The notes beneath the pieces are model-generated. The model was given only the letters and a program-made list of their open reading frames with translations, did not search any database and was not told the DNA's origin. 64,000 nt of DNA from a virus. The stretch's first letter is position 1, and each line of letters begins with the position of its first letter. Of this stretch, positions 1 to 7,469 are shown one piece after another. The stretch covers positions 1 through 64,000 of IMG/VR virus record IMGVR_UViG_3300043420_001819; one strand, given 5' to 3'. The translations under genes were made by a program, and so were the position numbers.

Positions 1-1
1 A

Positions 2-673
2 GAAAAAGGTTTTGTAATACATCAGGATAGTAAAAGAGTTGTTATTGCTACCATGTCAAGTAGTAATATTAAGACGGGAAATATAGTTAGTACTTGGATT
101 TTACAAAAAGAACTAGAGCCACATATTTCTGTTAAAGAAGGCAAAGATACAATAACTTGTGGCTCTTGTCCACTAGCATCAGGCAATGGGTGTTATGTTA
201 CTACTCATCAAGCACCTTTGGGTGTTTATAGAGCATGGAAAAGAGGAAATTACAGTTCAGATTATGCTAAATTTCTTAAAAGTTTGGAGGGTCGTAAAGT
301 AAGATTAGGTGCTTACGGAGACCCCTCATATATTCCATTGGGGATTTTAGATGATATTTCAAAAAACTGTGAAGATACAGTTGGTTATACTCATCAATGG
401 TCTAATAGAAATTTTGATGGTAGATACTTAAAGTATTTAATGGCATCAGTAGATAATGAAAACCAATTACAATATCTTCATGCTAAATTTGGGAAGGTAT
501 CATACTTTAGGATTGTAGATAGTAGTGCTGACTTAAAAGAGGGAGAAAGAGTTTGTGATAGTGAGGCATCAGGTGTAGAATGTGTTGATTGTATGAAATG
601 TAACCCAATTAAGAATTTTTCAGTGGTTATTACAAAGCACGGTATTAGAAAAAATAAGGTTGTAACTAAATAG
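2..673 (+). CDS. Cys-rich phage protein (DUF7227-like), 5' end outside window
   Basis: Partial gene. The frame is open back to base 2, and the codons before the first ATG (53) read as the family's conserved N-terminus (VIATMSSSNIKTGN), so the true start probably lies before the window. The fragment has 223 codons. Conserved features are the TWIL motif, a first Cys cluster (CGSCP...GNGCYV) and a second (C..C..C near the C-terminus), which suggest metal or Fe-S binding. Homologues I remember are phage or plasmid proteins of unknown function; the DUF7227 name is from memory. It ends inside an 8-nt-arm palindrome at 672-689. Confidence 0.7.
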   Translation, partial: EKGFVIHQDSKRVVIATMSSSNIKTGNIVSTWILQKELEPHISVKEGKDTITCGSCPLASGNGCYVTTHQAPLGVYRAWKRGNYSSDYAKFLKSLEGRKVRLGAYGDPSYIPLGILDDISKNCEDTVGYTHQWSNRNFDGRYLKYLMASVDNENQLQYLHAKFGKVSYFRIVDSSADLKEGERVCDSEASGVECVDCMKCNPIKNFSVVITKHGIRKNKVVTK

Positions 674-689
674 TTACACCCGTGTAACT
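672..689. repeat. Palindrome copy 1, AGTTACAC-cc-GTGTAACT
   Basis: 8-nt inverted arms flank CC directly after a stop codon and are followed by a T-run, so it could be a weak Rho-independent terminator. The same arms recur at 1267-1282 and 3537-3554. Repetition favours a protein-binding or recombination site over a simple terminator. Confidence 0.6.
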
Positions 690-717
690 TTTTAAAAAAT
701 AAGAAAGGAAATATAAA

Positions 718-951
718 ATGGCACACCATACGGAGATTATTGAGTTTTACGCAATGCTTAAAACTTATCAAGAACGGGAAGGAGATTTAGATGATGTTAT
801 TAATACAATTAGGAAGTATATATCAGCGAAACCTCCACAGTATAAAGCAGTTCTAAAGTATATAAACGCACCAAAAAATCTTGAGTCTGCTGAAGAACTT
901 TTTGAGTTCTTAACAGGTATGTACTATGAGGATTTTGAAGCTAGTATGTAG
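718..951 (+). CDS. Small hypothetical protein (77 aa)
   Basis: A 77-residue, mostly helical, charged protein. A clear AAGGAA ribosome-binding site precedes ATG 718. It is part of a run of small rightward accessory genes and ends 9 nt before the next start. No family is recognised. Codon use matches the neighbours, so it is a real gene of unknown function, probably one of the early host-interaction genes typical of this position. Confidence 0.65.
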   Translation: MAHHTEIIEFYAMLKTYQEREGDLDDVINTIRKYISAKPPQYKAVLKYINAPKNLESAEELFEFLTGMYYEDFEASM

Positions 952-960
952 GAGGACATA

Positions 961-1203
961 ATGTTTTGGGATACAGATACTAAAAAATTAGAAAAATATT
1001 TATCATGGTATTGGAGAAAATTTCAATACCGTAGGGATTATGGAAATGTAAAATATCATTATGATGGTGCTTACGTTTATAATGGAGAGTTAGCTTTTAG
1101 AGTTAGTAATATTGGAAAAGTTGAACTTTACGCAATGGGTAGAGTATTCCCTGCTAAAATTTTGGAAGAGCTTAAAAAACACATAAAATGGTGGAGGTGT
1201 TGA
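961..1203 (+). CDS. Small hypothetical protein (80 aa), Trp/Tyr-rich
   Basis: An 80-residue basic protein rich in Trp and Tyr (for example WYWRKFQYRRDYG). A strong AGGAGG ribosome-binding site ends a few bases before ATG 961. No domain is recognised. The aromatic, basic composition would suit a nucleic-acid or protein-binding role, but that is inference. A perfect sigma-70-type promoter for the next gene begins immediately after its stop codon. Confidence 0.65.
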   Translation: MFWDTDTKKLEKYLSWYWRKFQYRRDYGNVKYHYDGAYVYNGELAFRVSNIGKVELYAMGRVFPAKILEELKKHIKWWRC

Positions 1204-1232
1204 TTGACATATTTATAATAATATGTTATAAT
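1204..1232 (+). promoter_or_regulatory. Sigma-70 promoter, TTGACA-N17-TATAAT
   Basis: TTGACA at 1204-1209 and TATAAT at 1227-1232 are separated by exactly 17 bp, a full consensus match. The predicted transcript starts near 1239 and leads into the SH3-like gene (ATG 1302). It indicates early transcription by host RNA polymerase. Confidence 0.85.
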
Positions 1233-1237
1233 ACGGT

Positions 1238-1282
1238 GTTTGTATGAGTTATAATACAAACTAAAAAGTTACACGTGTAACT
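1238..1282 (+). promoter_or_regulatory. Structured leader: hairpin plus palindrome copy 2
   Basis: Just after the -10 box an 8-bp hairpin can form (GTTTGTAT 1238-1245 with ATACAAAC 1254-1261). Next comes a perfect 16-nt palindrome AGTTACACGTGTAACT at 1267-1282, 19 nt before ATG 1302. GTTATAATAC is repeated directly at 1225-1234 and 1248-1257. The position over and after the start site suits an operator or a translation-control leader. Confidence 0.55.
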
Positions 1283-1301
1283 AATTTTGAAAGGAAAAAT
1301 T

Positions 1302-1568
1302 ATGTTGGCAAAAAGAGATGTTAAATCAATTATTAACGGTTCAAAAGGACATTTTTTAACAGTTGTTTTCAACAAAAAAGATGGAACTAAAAGAGTTTTA
1401 AATGGTAGAGTTGGTGTTCATTCATATTTGAGGGGTGGTGTAAGTAACCTTGATTCAAATAAGTTTATGATAGTTTGGGACGCACATAAAAAAGATTATC
1501 GTGCTGTTAATATGGAAGAAGTTATTGAAATTAGAAGCAATGGCACAATTTTTAGAGGAGAAAGATAA
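1302..1568 (+). CDS. SH3-barrel protein, WYL_2/DUF2693-like
   Basis: An 88-residue protein. ATG 1302 is chosen over the in-frame TTG at 1287 because the GAAAGGA ribosome-binding site lies between them. The pattern KKDGTKR.LNGR.GV...LRGGVSN followed by a conserved YR.(V/I)N segment matches the small SH3-like beta-barrel proteins common in phages and mobile elements. Their function is unknown; nucleic-acid or regulatory binding is assumed by analogy to WYL domains. It has its own consensus promoter and structured leader, so high early expression is likely. Its stop overlaps the next start (TAATG). Confidence 0.75.
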   Translation: MLAKRDVKSIINGSKGHFLTVVFNKKDGTKRVLNGRVGVHSYLRGGVSNLDSNKFMIVWDAHKKDYRAVNMEEVIEIRSNGTIFRGER

Positions 1569-1918
1569 TGAAATTTAATCACGAAGCAGATAGTATTTTT
1601 GAAGCAATCGGACAAACAGAAGAAGATGTGTTTAACGCAGTAGCAGACTTAGTACCACAAATTAGTTTACTAGGATTAGAAAAATTTGAAGAGTTAAAAG
1701 GTAAAATTAGTCAAGAGGAAAAACTTTCAATAGTAGCATTTGCGATTAGGTCTGTTCCTCCATACATTATACTTCCAATTATTCTAAAAAAAGACAAAAT
1801 GTCTGAAGTTATTGAGAAAGTGTATAATGAGATTGAGGATAATACCCTTCAGGATTTATGTGCGGGTATTGTCATAGATTTTTTAAGTAAGGAAAAGCAA
1901 ACTGATGCCCAAGAATAG
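1568..1918 (+). CDS. Hypothetical acidic helical protein (116 aa)
   Basis: A 116-residue acidic, helix-rich protein with no recognised family. ATG 1568 shares a base with the previous stop, so the two genes are translationally coupled and transcribed from the promoter at 1204. The stop codon lies at the edge of the 29-nt repeat starting at 1918. Function unknown; the coupling suggests that it acts with the SH3-like protein. Confidence 0.65.
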   Translation: MKFNHEADSIFEAIGQTEEDVFNAVADLVPQISLLGLEKFEELKGKISQEEKLSIVAFAIRSVPPYIILPIILKKDKMSEVIEKVYNEIEDNTLQDLCAGIVIDFLSKEKQTDAQE

Positions 1919-1957
1919 GGGTGTCCTAAGACCTATCAGTGTTTACTCTCTGATAGG
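1918..1957 (+). repeat. 29-nt repeat copy 1 (candidate origin) with hairpin
   Basis: Bases 1918-1946 are identical to 25388-25416. The core reads CCTAAGACCTATCAGTG. In this copy CCTATCAG (1932-1939) can pair with CTGATAGG (1950-1957) across a 10-nt loop; the second arm lies outside the repeat and is absent from copy 2. It sits in the gap before the rIIA-like gene. It is a candidate binding site or origin for the ColE2-type Rep at 25544. Confidence 0.6.
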
Positions 1958-1991
1958 AGATTTTAAAAATTAATTTAATAAGGGGTTTAAT

Positions 1992-4073
1992 ATGATAATT
2001 GATAATAGTGTAGTCTTAGCTGAGACTAATAGTAAGAATAAAGTTGCTTGTACGATAGAAGCTAATTCAGTAATGTTTGATTTGTTATCAAGCAGACTAT
2101 ACTCTAACAAACCACTAGCAGTAGTTAGAGAAATTTCCACAAATGCGTATGACTCTCATGTTGTAGCAGGAAAAGCAAGTATGCCTTTTAAAGTACACTT
2201 ACCTACAAGGCTAGAGCCTTACTTTTCAGTAAGAGATTTTGGAACAGGCATGACCCATGAAACTGTTATGAAACTTTACTCAACTTTGGGAAGTTCAGAC
2301 AAAAGAGAGTCTAACCTTTTAAATGGTGCTTTAGGGGTAGGTTCTAAATCTCCTTTTGCTTATACACAAGGGGGTGCTTTTACTCTTACGTCTATTGTAA
2401 ATGGTTATAAGCATATATATTCTGTTTATTCAGATGGTGGAGTACCAAGTATCGCTGAGCTAGGAGAATTTGCTACAACGGAAGAAAATGGTGTTGAAGT
2501 ATCTGTACCTGTACAACTTCAGGACATTAGAGCTTTTGAAGACAGTGCTGTAAAAACTTATGCTTGGTTTGATACTAAACCTGACTGTAATATTGTACTA
2601 AACTATTTCAATAATACTGTTCTATTTGAGGGAAAAGATAAATCTTGGCAGATGCTTTCAAATCAGGAGAAACCTTGTGTAGTAATGGCAAATGTTGCGT
2701 ACCCACTTGAACAGTTTGAGTCTTATGGTGGTAATGTTTTAAAAACAAATGGTATCGTAATTTATGTTAAGACAGGAGATGTTCAAATGGCAGGTTCAAG
2801 AGAGTCTTTATCTTATACTCCTGACACTATTAAGTTTTTAAAAGAAAAGGAACAAGAGATTTTATCAGAGTTAATGGATATTACTAATACCTTTACAAAA
2901 AATAATAGTAAGGCTAAAGATTTATGTGATGTTTTTAATACTCTTCCAAAAGATGTACTTTTTATACTAAAAAATAGTATTGACATCAAAAAAGTTTCAG
3001 AATATTTGGACTTTGATTACAGAACTTTATGTATCTCATCACCAATAACTAGTAGCTATTCTTTTGAGTTTTGGGCTACTCAACCTTATGGAAGAAATCT
3101 GCTTAAAAAAAGTAGACATAATCCTTCAGAGGCGAAGTATACTTATATTTTTGCTGATATACAAAATAAAGCTACTCAAGTTCTTAAAAAATTAAAAGAA
3201 CAAGGTGTTTCAAAAAATGTAATAGTAGTGTTTCAAAAGGGTGTTGGTAATTTAACAAAAAAAGAAATTATACATAATTTTGAACGTTTTTCTGAAGGCA
3301 CAGGCATTGTGGGAACTTACGCAAGTGATGAGTACTTAAAATTATTTGGCACAAAAGTAGTTAATGGTAGTAAAACTAGCTCAAAAAGTACTTCTAATGG
3401 TGTATTTTTTGCTTCGTATTTAAAATATAAGAAAGATGACCGTAACTTTTTTTCATCTAATTATGAAATAAAAGAAAATGATTTCTCAGGAAATAGAGTT
3501 ATGATACCTGCTTTAGGTGGGTATATTACTGATAAAAGTTACACACGTGTAACTAATTCACAAGCACAAAATCTTGCTTATGAAATATCAAATATTCTAT
3601 ACTCTATTGGCTATAGTAAAGAGGTTGAGTTCGTTATAGTTCCTAAAACATACAGTAAATTTATGAGTTCAGGAATCTATATTGGTGACTTTATTAAAAA
3701 TTTGAAGGGGGTATGTAAATATAAAGATACTGATGCTGTTGATAATGAACTTAGGAGGTTTCCTTACAGAAGAGTTTTACAAGATGTAGAAGGATTGCCT
3801 TCTGATATTATAAAATTTTCACAGTACTTAAAAAGTTTTGATGATTTAGTTGATAAACATGTTTTTAATATTGCTGATAGGATTAAAGAACATTTTGAGT
3901 TTAATAACTTAAAATTTTTAAAAGTATCTTATGATAAAAAATATGATAAAATATTTGAAGCTTATTCTCCATTACTTGATGTAACAAATAATTGGGCTAA
4001 GCCAAATAGGTTTAAAATGATAGTGAATGGGCTTCATTGCCTCAACAAAAAAAGAAATAAACAAGGAGTTTAA
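1992..4073 (+). CDS. rIIA: rIIA-like GHKL ATPase
   Basis: A 693-residue relative of T4 rIIA, a membrane-associated protein that controls lysis timing and excludes superinfecting phages in T4. The GHKL (Hsp90/gyrase/histidine kinase) ATP site is clear: N-box REISTNAYDSH at residues 47-56, G1 box DFGTGM at 82-87, and G2 loop GALGVGSKSPFAY at 112-124. The C-terminal half is poorly conserved. ATG 1992 follows an AAGGGG ribosome-binding site. It is directly followed by an rIIB-like gene, the classic rII pair. A copy of the AGTTACAC palindrome lies inside it at 3537-3554. Confidence 0.85.
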   Translation: MIIDNSVVLAETNSKNKVACTIEANSVMFDLLSSRLYSNKPLAVVREISTNAYDSHVVAGKASMPFKVHLPTRLEPYFSVRDFGTGMTHETVMKLYSTLGSSDKRESNLLNGALGVGSKSPFAYTQGGAFTLTSIVNGYKHIYSVYSDGGVPSIAELGEFATTEENGVEVSVPVQLQDIRAFEDSAVKTYAWFDTKPDCNIVLNYFNNTVLFEGKDKSWQMLSNQEKPCVVMANVAYPLEQFESYGGNVLKTNGIVIYVKTGDVQMAGSRESLSYTPDTIKFLKEKEQEILSELMDITNTFTKNNSKAKDLCDVFNTLPKDVLFILKNSIDIKKVSEYLDFDYRTLCISSPITSSYSFEFWATQPYGRNLLKKSRHNPSEAKYTYIFADIQNKATQVLKKLKEQGVSKNVIVVFQKGVGNLTKKEIIHNFERFSEGTGIVGTYASDEYLKLFGTKVVNGSKTSSKSTSNGVFFASYLKYKKDDRNFFSSNYEIKENDFSGNRVMIPALGGYITDKSYTRVTNSQAQNLAYEISNILYSIGYSKEVEFVIVPKTYSKFMSSGIYIGDFIKNLKGVCKYKDTDAVDNELRRFPYRRVLQDVEGLPSDIIKFSQYLKSFDDLVDKHVFNIADRIKEHFEFNNLKFLKVSYDKKYDKIFEAYSPLLDVTNNWAKPNRFKMIVNGLHCLNKKRNKQGV
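3537..3554. repeat. Palindrome copy 3, AGTTACAC-ac-GTGTAACT
   Basis: Same 8-nt arms as copies 1 and 2, but inside the rIIA-like coding sequence. Flanks AAA before and AATT after are shared with copy 2. A coding-region copy argues against a simple terminator. Confidence 0.6.
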
Positions 4074-4074
4074 A

Positions 4075-5037
4075 ATGATGTTACCTTATACAATTACAGA
4101 ACACTCAATTACAGTGTTATTACAAAATATACCAGCAGTTGTGGATAAATCACACCCTAATTTCAAGGAAATCCTTGAAGCAGTTAAAGAAGGAAATGAG
4201 GAAAAAGCTTATGAACTAATCAATATAGCAAAAACTATTGAGAGTAAGTCTTTTGGAGAAGTAGAAGTTAGGGGTGGAGTTGTTTATTATAAAGACCAAA
4301 TTCTTGAAAATTATGCTGTTGATAAACTATTAGAGTTTATTGCTGAAGATTATACTGTTACACCTATAATTAACTTTATTAAGAATCTTATGGATAACCC
4401 TAGTTATAGAGCTGTTAAAGAACTCTACAAATTCTTAGAAGTTGGTGGTATTCCTCTTACTGATGATGGGTGCTTTGTTGTTTATAAAAAAGTAAAATCA
4501 AATTATTTTGATATTTATTCAGGAACTTATAATAATAGTGTTGGCTCTATTGTGGAGATGCCAAGAAATCAGGTAAACGAAGACTCATCACAAACTTGTT
4601 CAGCAGGACTTCATGTATGTTCTTTTAGTTACTTAGGACATTTTGGAAGTTCAGAGGGAAATAAAGTTGTTGCTTGTAAAGTTAATCCTGCTGATGTTGT
4701 TTCAATTCCTAATGATTACAACAACACAAAAATGCGTGTTTGTAAGTATGAAGTTGTCGCAGACGTTACTGATTCTTATAATAAGTCTTTAGATGTTTTA
4801 TCAACAAATGCTATTTATTCTTTTGAATTTGATGATGAAGAAAATGTTGATGAAGTAGTTAGTACTCATTTTAGGTCTGTGGTACAGATGGACGCAAAAA
4901 CTGATGCTGTAATAGCTATTTATGCTTCAATTGCTGAAGCTGAAGAAATTACGGGTATTTTTGCTACAAATATTTCAAAAGTTTGTAGGGGGTATCGTTA
5001 TACAGCGGGGGGTTATTCTTGGAGATATTACGAATAA
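4075..5037 (+). CDS. rIIB: rIIB-like protein with NUMOD1-like C-terminus
   Basis: A 320-residue protein. Start 4075 is chosen because AAGGAG (4063-4068) lies 6 nt upstream, inside the end of rIIA; the in-frame ATG 4027 has no such site. The body matches rIIB-like phage proteins (VYYKDQ; LT.DGCFVVYKKV; SAGLHVCS; KVNPADVVSIP; MRVCKYEVV). The last ~49 residues look like a NUMOD1 helix-turn-helix module (IAIYASIAEAEEITGI...ISKVCRG...GGYSWRY), which is usually attached to homing endonucleases. The N-terminal helix-turn-helix of T4 rIIB is not apparent. It presumably pairs with the preceding rIIA-like protein. Confidence 0.85.
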   Translation: MMLPYTITEHSITVLLQNIPAVVDKSHPNFKEILEAVKEGNEEKAYELINIAKTIESKSFGEVEVRGGVVYYKDQILENYAVDKLLEFIAEDYTVTPIINFIKNLMDNPSYRAVKELYKFLEVGGIPLTDDGCFVVYKKVKSNYFDIYSGTYNNSVGSIVEMPRNQVNEDSSQTCSAGLHVCSFSYLGHFGSSEGNKVVACKVNPADVVSIPNDYNNTKMRVCKYEVVADVTDSYNKSLDVLSTNAIYSFEFDDEENVDEVVSTHFRSVVQMDAKTDAVIAIYASIAEAEEITGIFATNISKVCRGYRYTAGGYSWRYYE

Positions 5038-5047
5038 GGAGAATATT

Positions 5048-5227
5048 ATGCTTACAACTAGTTCGTGGATAATGGTAGTTATCCTTACCTCATTTACAAC
5101 AAACGAAGAGACGGTGATAGTCAAGGAGTTCTCTACTAAGGTAGAGTGTGAACTAAAAGCAGCTATGTATATACGTTATAACACAGATAGCTATACAGAG
5201 TATAGCTGTCAAAGGAGAGGAGAATGA
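5048..5227 (+). CDS. Small hypothetical protein with hydrophobic N-terminus
   Basis: A 59-residue protein starting at ATG 5048 after an AAGGAG site, 10 nt beyond rIIB. The hydrophobic N-terminus (WIMVVILTSF) could be a short membrane anchor or signal-like segment. The rest is polar with two cysteines. No family recognised. A longer upstream reading of the same frame overlaps rIIB and has no ribosome-binding site. Confidence 0.55.
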   Translation: MLTTSSWIMVVILTSFTTNEETVIVKEFSTKVECELKAAMYIRYNTDSYTEYSCQRRGE

Positions 5228-5254
5228 TTGTGATTATAGAAAAGGATAAACAAG

Positions 5255-5401
5255 ATGAGCAGTGATGATATTTTGGAATACCTATACGAGATTAGGACTT
5301 ATGTGCTTGAAAAAGTAAACAACGATGAGCCTGATGAGAATAGCTTAACTGATGAGCAGGTATTAGATATGCTTGATGAGTTATTAGATGATATGGAGTA
5401 A
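5255..5401 (+). CDS. Very small acidic protein (48 aa)
   Basis: A 48-residue, strongly acidic peptide (C-terminal LDMLDELLDDME), starting at ATG 5255 after AAGGAT and ending 3 nt before the next start. Composition and packing fit the row of small early genes. Unrecognised; acidic phage micro-proteins of this kind are sometimes DNA mimics or inhibitors, but nothing here proves that. Confidence 0.5.
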   Translation: MSSDDILEYLYEIRTYVLEKVNNDEPDENSLTDEQVLDMLDELLDDME

Positions 5402-5404
5402 ATT

Positions 5405-5716
5405 ATGACAACAAGAGAAATGATTGAAGTTATGGAAGCTTACGAGAATGGTGCTGAGATTGAATGTAAATATAAATACATAAAGAATTATAATTGGGAA
5501 ATTGTAGAACACCCTGCTTGGAATTGGACAGAAGCTATATACAGAGTAAAACAAGAACCAAAAACTAAAATACTTAAAAAATGGATGAGTAGAAGTGATA
5601 AAAATAGCTATTGGTGGATAGCAGATTTTATAATGACAGAAGATGAGGCTAAAATATATTTTGAAAGTAGCTATGAGTACAAACCAACTGGTAGAGAGTG
5701 GGAGGTAGAAGTATGA
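5405..5716 (+). CDS. Conserved phage hypothetical protein (103 aa)
   Basis: The N-terminal pattern MTTREMIEVMEAYENGAEIE, followed by a Trp-rich stretch and YRVK, is a common small phage protein type found in many unrelated phages; no function is known to me. It is packed 3 nt after the preceding gene and overlaps the next start by 4 nt, so it belongs to one rightward operon. Likely cytoplasmic. Confidence 0.7.
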   Translation: MTTREMIEVMEAYENGAEIECKYKYIKNYNWEIVEHPAWNWTEAIYRVKQEPKTKILKKWMSRSDKNSYWWIADFIMTEDEAKIYFESSYEYKPTGREWEVEV

Positions 5717-5883
5717 CATTCATCAATGATGAAGAAAAAATGACCGACTTCCTAAAGATGAATATGGAAGATTTTTTACGGTCTTATTCATACCTTACGA
5801 TACAAGATTATATGGACACACTAAAAGATGTAGCCACAGAAATACTAGGGAACGATAGGGGGATAGACGAAGATGACAGTTGA
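5713..5883 (+). CDS. Small hypothetical protein (56 aa)
   Basis: ATG 5713 is preceded by GGAGGT (5700-5705). The alternative GTG at 5698 lies on that site and is rejected. The 56-residue product is acidic and helical, with no known family. It overlaps the preceding gene by 4 nt and thyX by 11 nt, which indicates translational coupling. Confidence 0.6.
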   Translation: MTFINDEEKMTDFLKMNMEDFLRSYSYLTIQDYMDTLKDVATEILGNDRGIDEDDS

Positions 5884-6523
5884 ATTATTACATAGTACAC
5901 CATTATGGGTAGCTTCTACGGCTATCCGTAAGTGTTGGGCTAGTGAGGACAAGTCAGATACTGACGAAGATATGAAATGTAATCTATCATTTGCTAATGA
6001 AATTGGAGAAAAAGACAAAGCACTAATCGAACGAGTAGGCAACAAGAACAAACATAAGTCTACACTTGAGCATCTTGTGTACACCTTTAACATCGATGGT
6101 ATATCTAGAGCTTGTTTACAAGAACTCGCAAGGCATAGAATGGCAAGTTATAGTGTTAAATCTACTAGGTACACACTTAAAGAGCTAAAGAACATAGAAC
6201 CAACTCAAGAAAACCTAGCAGATTTTGTGGTTATGACCAAAGTAGGGGAAGTTAATAAGGTTATCCTACAAGAGGTAAGAGCATTACATCTTGCTTTACA
6301 GTCTAATGCGTCAAATGACCAAATTAAGTATATGCTACCTGAAGCCTACAAAACTTCACTAGTTATGACTGTGAATGCTAGAAGCCTACAAAACTTCCTA
6401 GAGCTTAGGACTAACAAGTCAGCACTGTGGGAGATACAAGACTTAGCAAGAGCTATGTATGAGGTATTGCCTAAGGAACATAAGTATTTATTTAAGGAGT
6501 ATGTGGGTGAAGGAGAAAAGTGA
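5873..6523 (+). CDS. thyX: Flavin-dependent thymidylate synthase ThyX
   Basis: A 216-residue enzyme that makes dTMP from dUMP using methylene-tetrahydrofolate, FAD and NADPH. The diagnostic RHRX7S motif is present (R87-H88-R89 to S97), preceded by STLEHLVYTF and followed by STRY. The C-terminal block SLQNFLELR is typical of the substrate-binding part. Phages carry thyX to sustain nucleotide supply, especially in AT-rich genomes. Length matches the family. It overlaps the genes on both sides. Confidence 0.95.
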   Translation: MTVELLHSTPLWVASTAIRKCWASEDKSDTDEDMKCNLSFANEIGEKDKALIERVGNKNKHKSTLEHLVYTFNIDGISRACLQELARHRMASYSVKSTRYTLKELKNIEPTQENLADFVVMTKVGEVNKVILQEVRALHLALQSNASNDQIKYMLPEAYKTSLVMTVNARSLQNFLELRTNKSALWEIQDLARAMYEVLPKEHKYLFKEYVGEGEK

Positions 6524-6681
6524 TGAAAACAACACAAGATACAATCAATGAACTAAAAGCTAAAGTTGCTGAACTAGAACAACAGCTAAAAGAAGAACAA
6601 GTAGAATACCCTATTTGTTGTAGAAGTAAACAGTATGGGGAAGTAATATTATTTGATGGATTAAAAAGGAAAGAAAAATGA
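6523..6681 (+). CDS. Small coiled-coil-like protein (52 aa)
   Basis: ATG 6523 overlaps the thyX stop and the gene's own stop overlaps ATG 6678, so it is coupled on both sides. The N-terminal half is a short heptad-like helix (LKAKVAELEQQLKEEQ), followed by a Cys pair (CC). No family recognised. It is short but well supported by overlaps and composition. Confidence 0.55.
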   Translation: MKTTQDTINELKAKVAELEQQLKEEQVEYPICCRSKQYGEVILFDGLKRKEK

Positions 6682-6983
6682 AAGTAATTATCGAAAAAAA
6701 GGAATTTGTAAAAGAATTTGAGTATTACAAAGACACTGTTGGTGTAAAAGAAGATGAAATACTAGATGTACGTTTTTGGAATGAAGGTATAGAACTAGAT
6801 GTGGATGAAATTGAAATAGTCATTGGTAGAGCTAAGAAAGAAGAGCCTTCTAAAAAAGGAAACACTATATCTATTGAGGATTATGAAATGTTAGCAGGAG
6901 AGAATAAGTGCTTTGCGGAGTTTCTTAAAAAGCAAGGTTATTCTGATGTTATGATAAATGATATTGCTAATGGTAGCTTATAA
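6678..6983 (+). CDS. Hypothetical protein (101 aa)
   Basis: A 101-residue acidic protein; the start is coupled to the previous stop, with GGAAAG upstream. The C-terminal ~45 residues (ISIEDYEMLAGENKCFAEFLKKQGYSD) look like a small helical domain. No known family. It lies between nucleotide metabolism and the SPFH-like membrane protein. Confidence 0.6.
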   Translation: MKVIIEKKEFVKEFEYYKDTVGVKEDEILDVRFWNEGIELDVDEIEIVIGRAKKEEPSKKGNTISIEDYEMLAGENKCFAEFLKKQGYSDVMINDIANGSL

Positions 6984-7001
6984 AAAATAAAAGGAGATAA
7001 A

Positions 7002-7415
7002 ATGAAAGAATTTGGAATTGGAGCTATTATACTAAGTGTTGGGGTTGCTGTAATAATGGGGTTGATTGCATTGGTGCAACCATTAAAAGTATATTTAGCT
7101 GAAACATACGCAAAAACTATTGTAGTAGAAAAAGATGCGATGGGTAAAGCACAACTATTACAAGCTCTTAATGAGCGTAAAGTTGCTATTGAAACAGCTA
7201 AAGCAAAAAATGAATCTGCGCAATATGAAGCACAAGCAGAAATTACAAGGGCAAAAGGTGTTGCTGAAGCAAATAGAATTATCGGTGATTCACTTAAAAG
7301 TAATGAAGCATATCTTAGGTATTTATGGATAGATAAATTAAATGAAAATAATCAAAATGTAATATATGTACCAACAGAAGCTGGACTTCCTATACTTGAA
7401 GCTGGAAAAAGATGA
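7002..7415 (+). CDS. Mini SPFH/band-7 (prohibitin-like) membrane protein
   Basis: A 137-residue protein with one N-terminal membrane helix (about residues 6-28), then a long Ala/Lys/Glu-rich helix (AKAKNESAQYEAQAE...KGVAEANRII) and the tail motif NEAYLRYLWIDKL....VIYVPTE. This is the C-terminal signature of HflK/HflC-prohibitin proteins, but the globular SPFH beta domain is essentially missing. Full-length relatives form ring assemblies in the membrane and control proteases such as FtsH. Short prohibitin-like proteins are known from some phages. A role in membrane remodelling or protease control is inferred. Confidence 0.75.
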   Translation: MKEFGIGAIILSVGVAVIMGLIALVQPLKVYLAETYAKTIVVEKDAMGKAQLLQALNERKVAIETAKAKNESAQYEAQAEITRAKGVAEANRIIGDSLKSNEAYLRYLWIDKLNENNQNVIYVPTEAGLPILEAGKR

Positions 7416-7469
7416 AAAAAAGTAATGACTTTGGAAGAATGAATATATAATATTTAAAAAGGATAAATA

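Noticed and set aside
1931-1958. Tet-operator-like sequence (CCTATCAGTG) as a resistance-gene operator
   Set aside because: Only the half-site resembles tetO, there is no tet gene nearby, and the 29-nt repeat explains the conservation better.
5224-5265. 13-codon ORF starting at ATG 5224
   Set aside because: Too short and overlapping the better-supported gene at 5255; probably only a coupling start.
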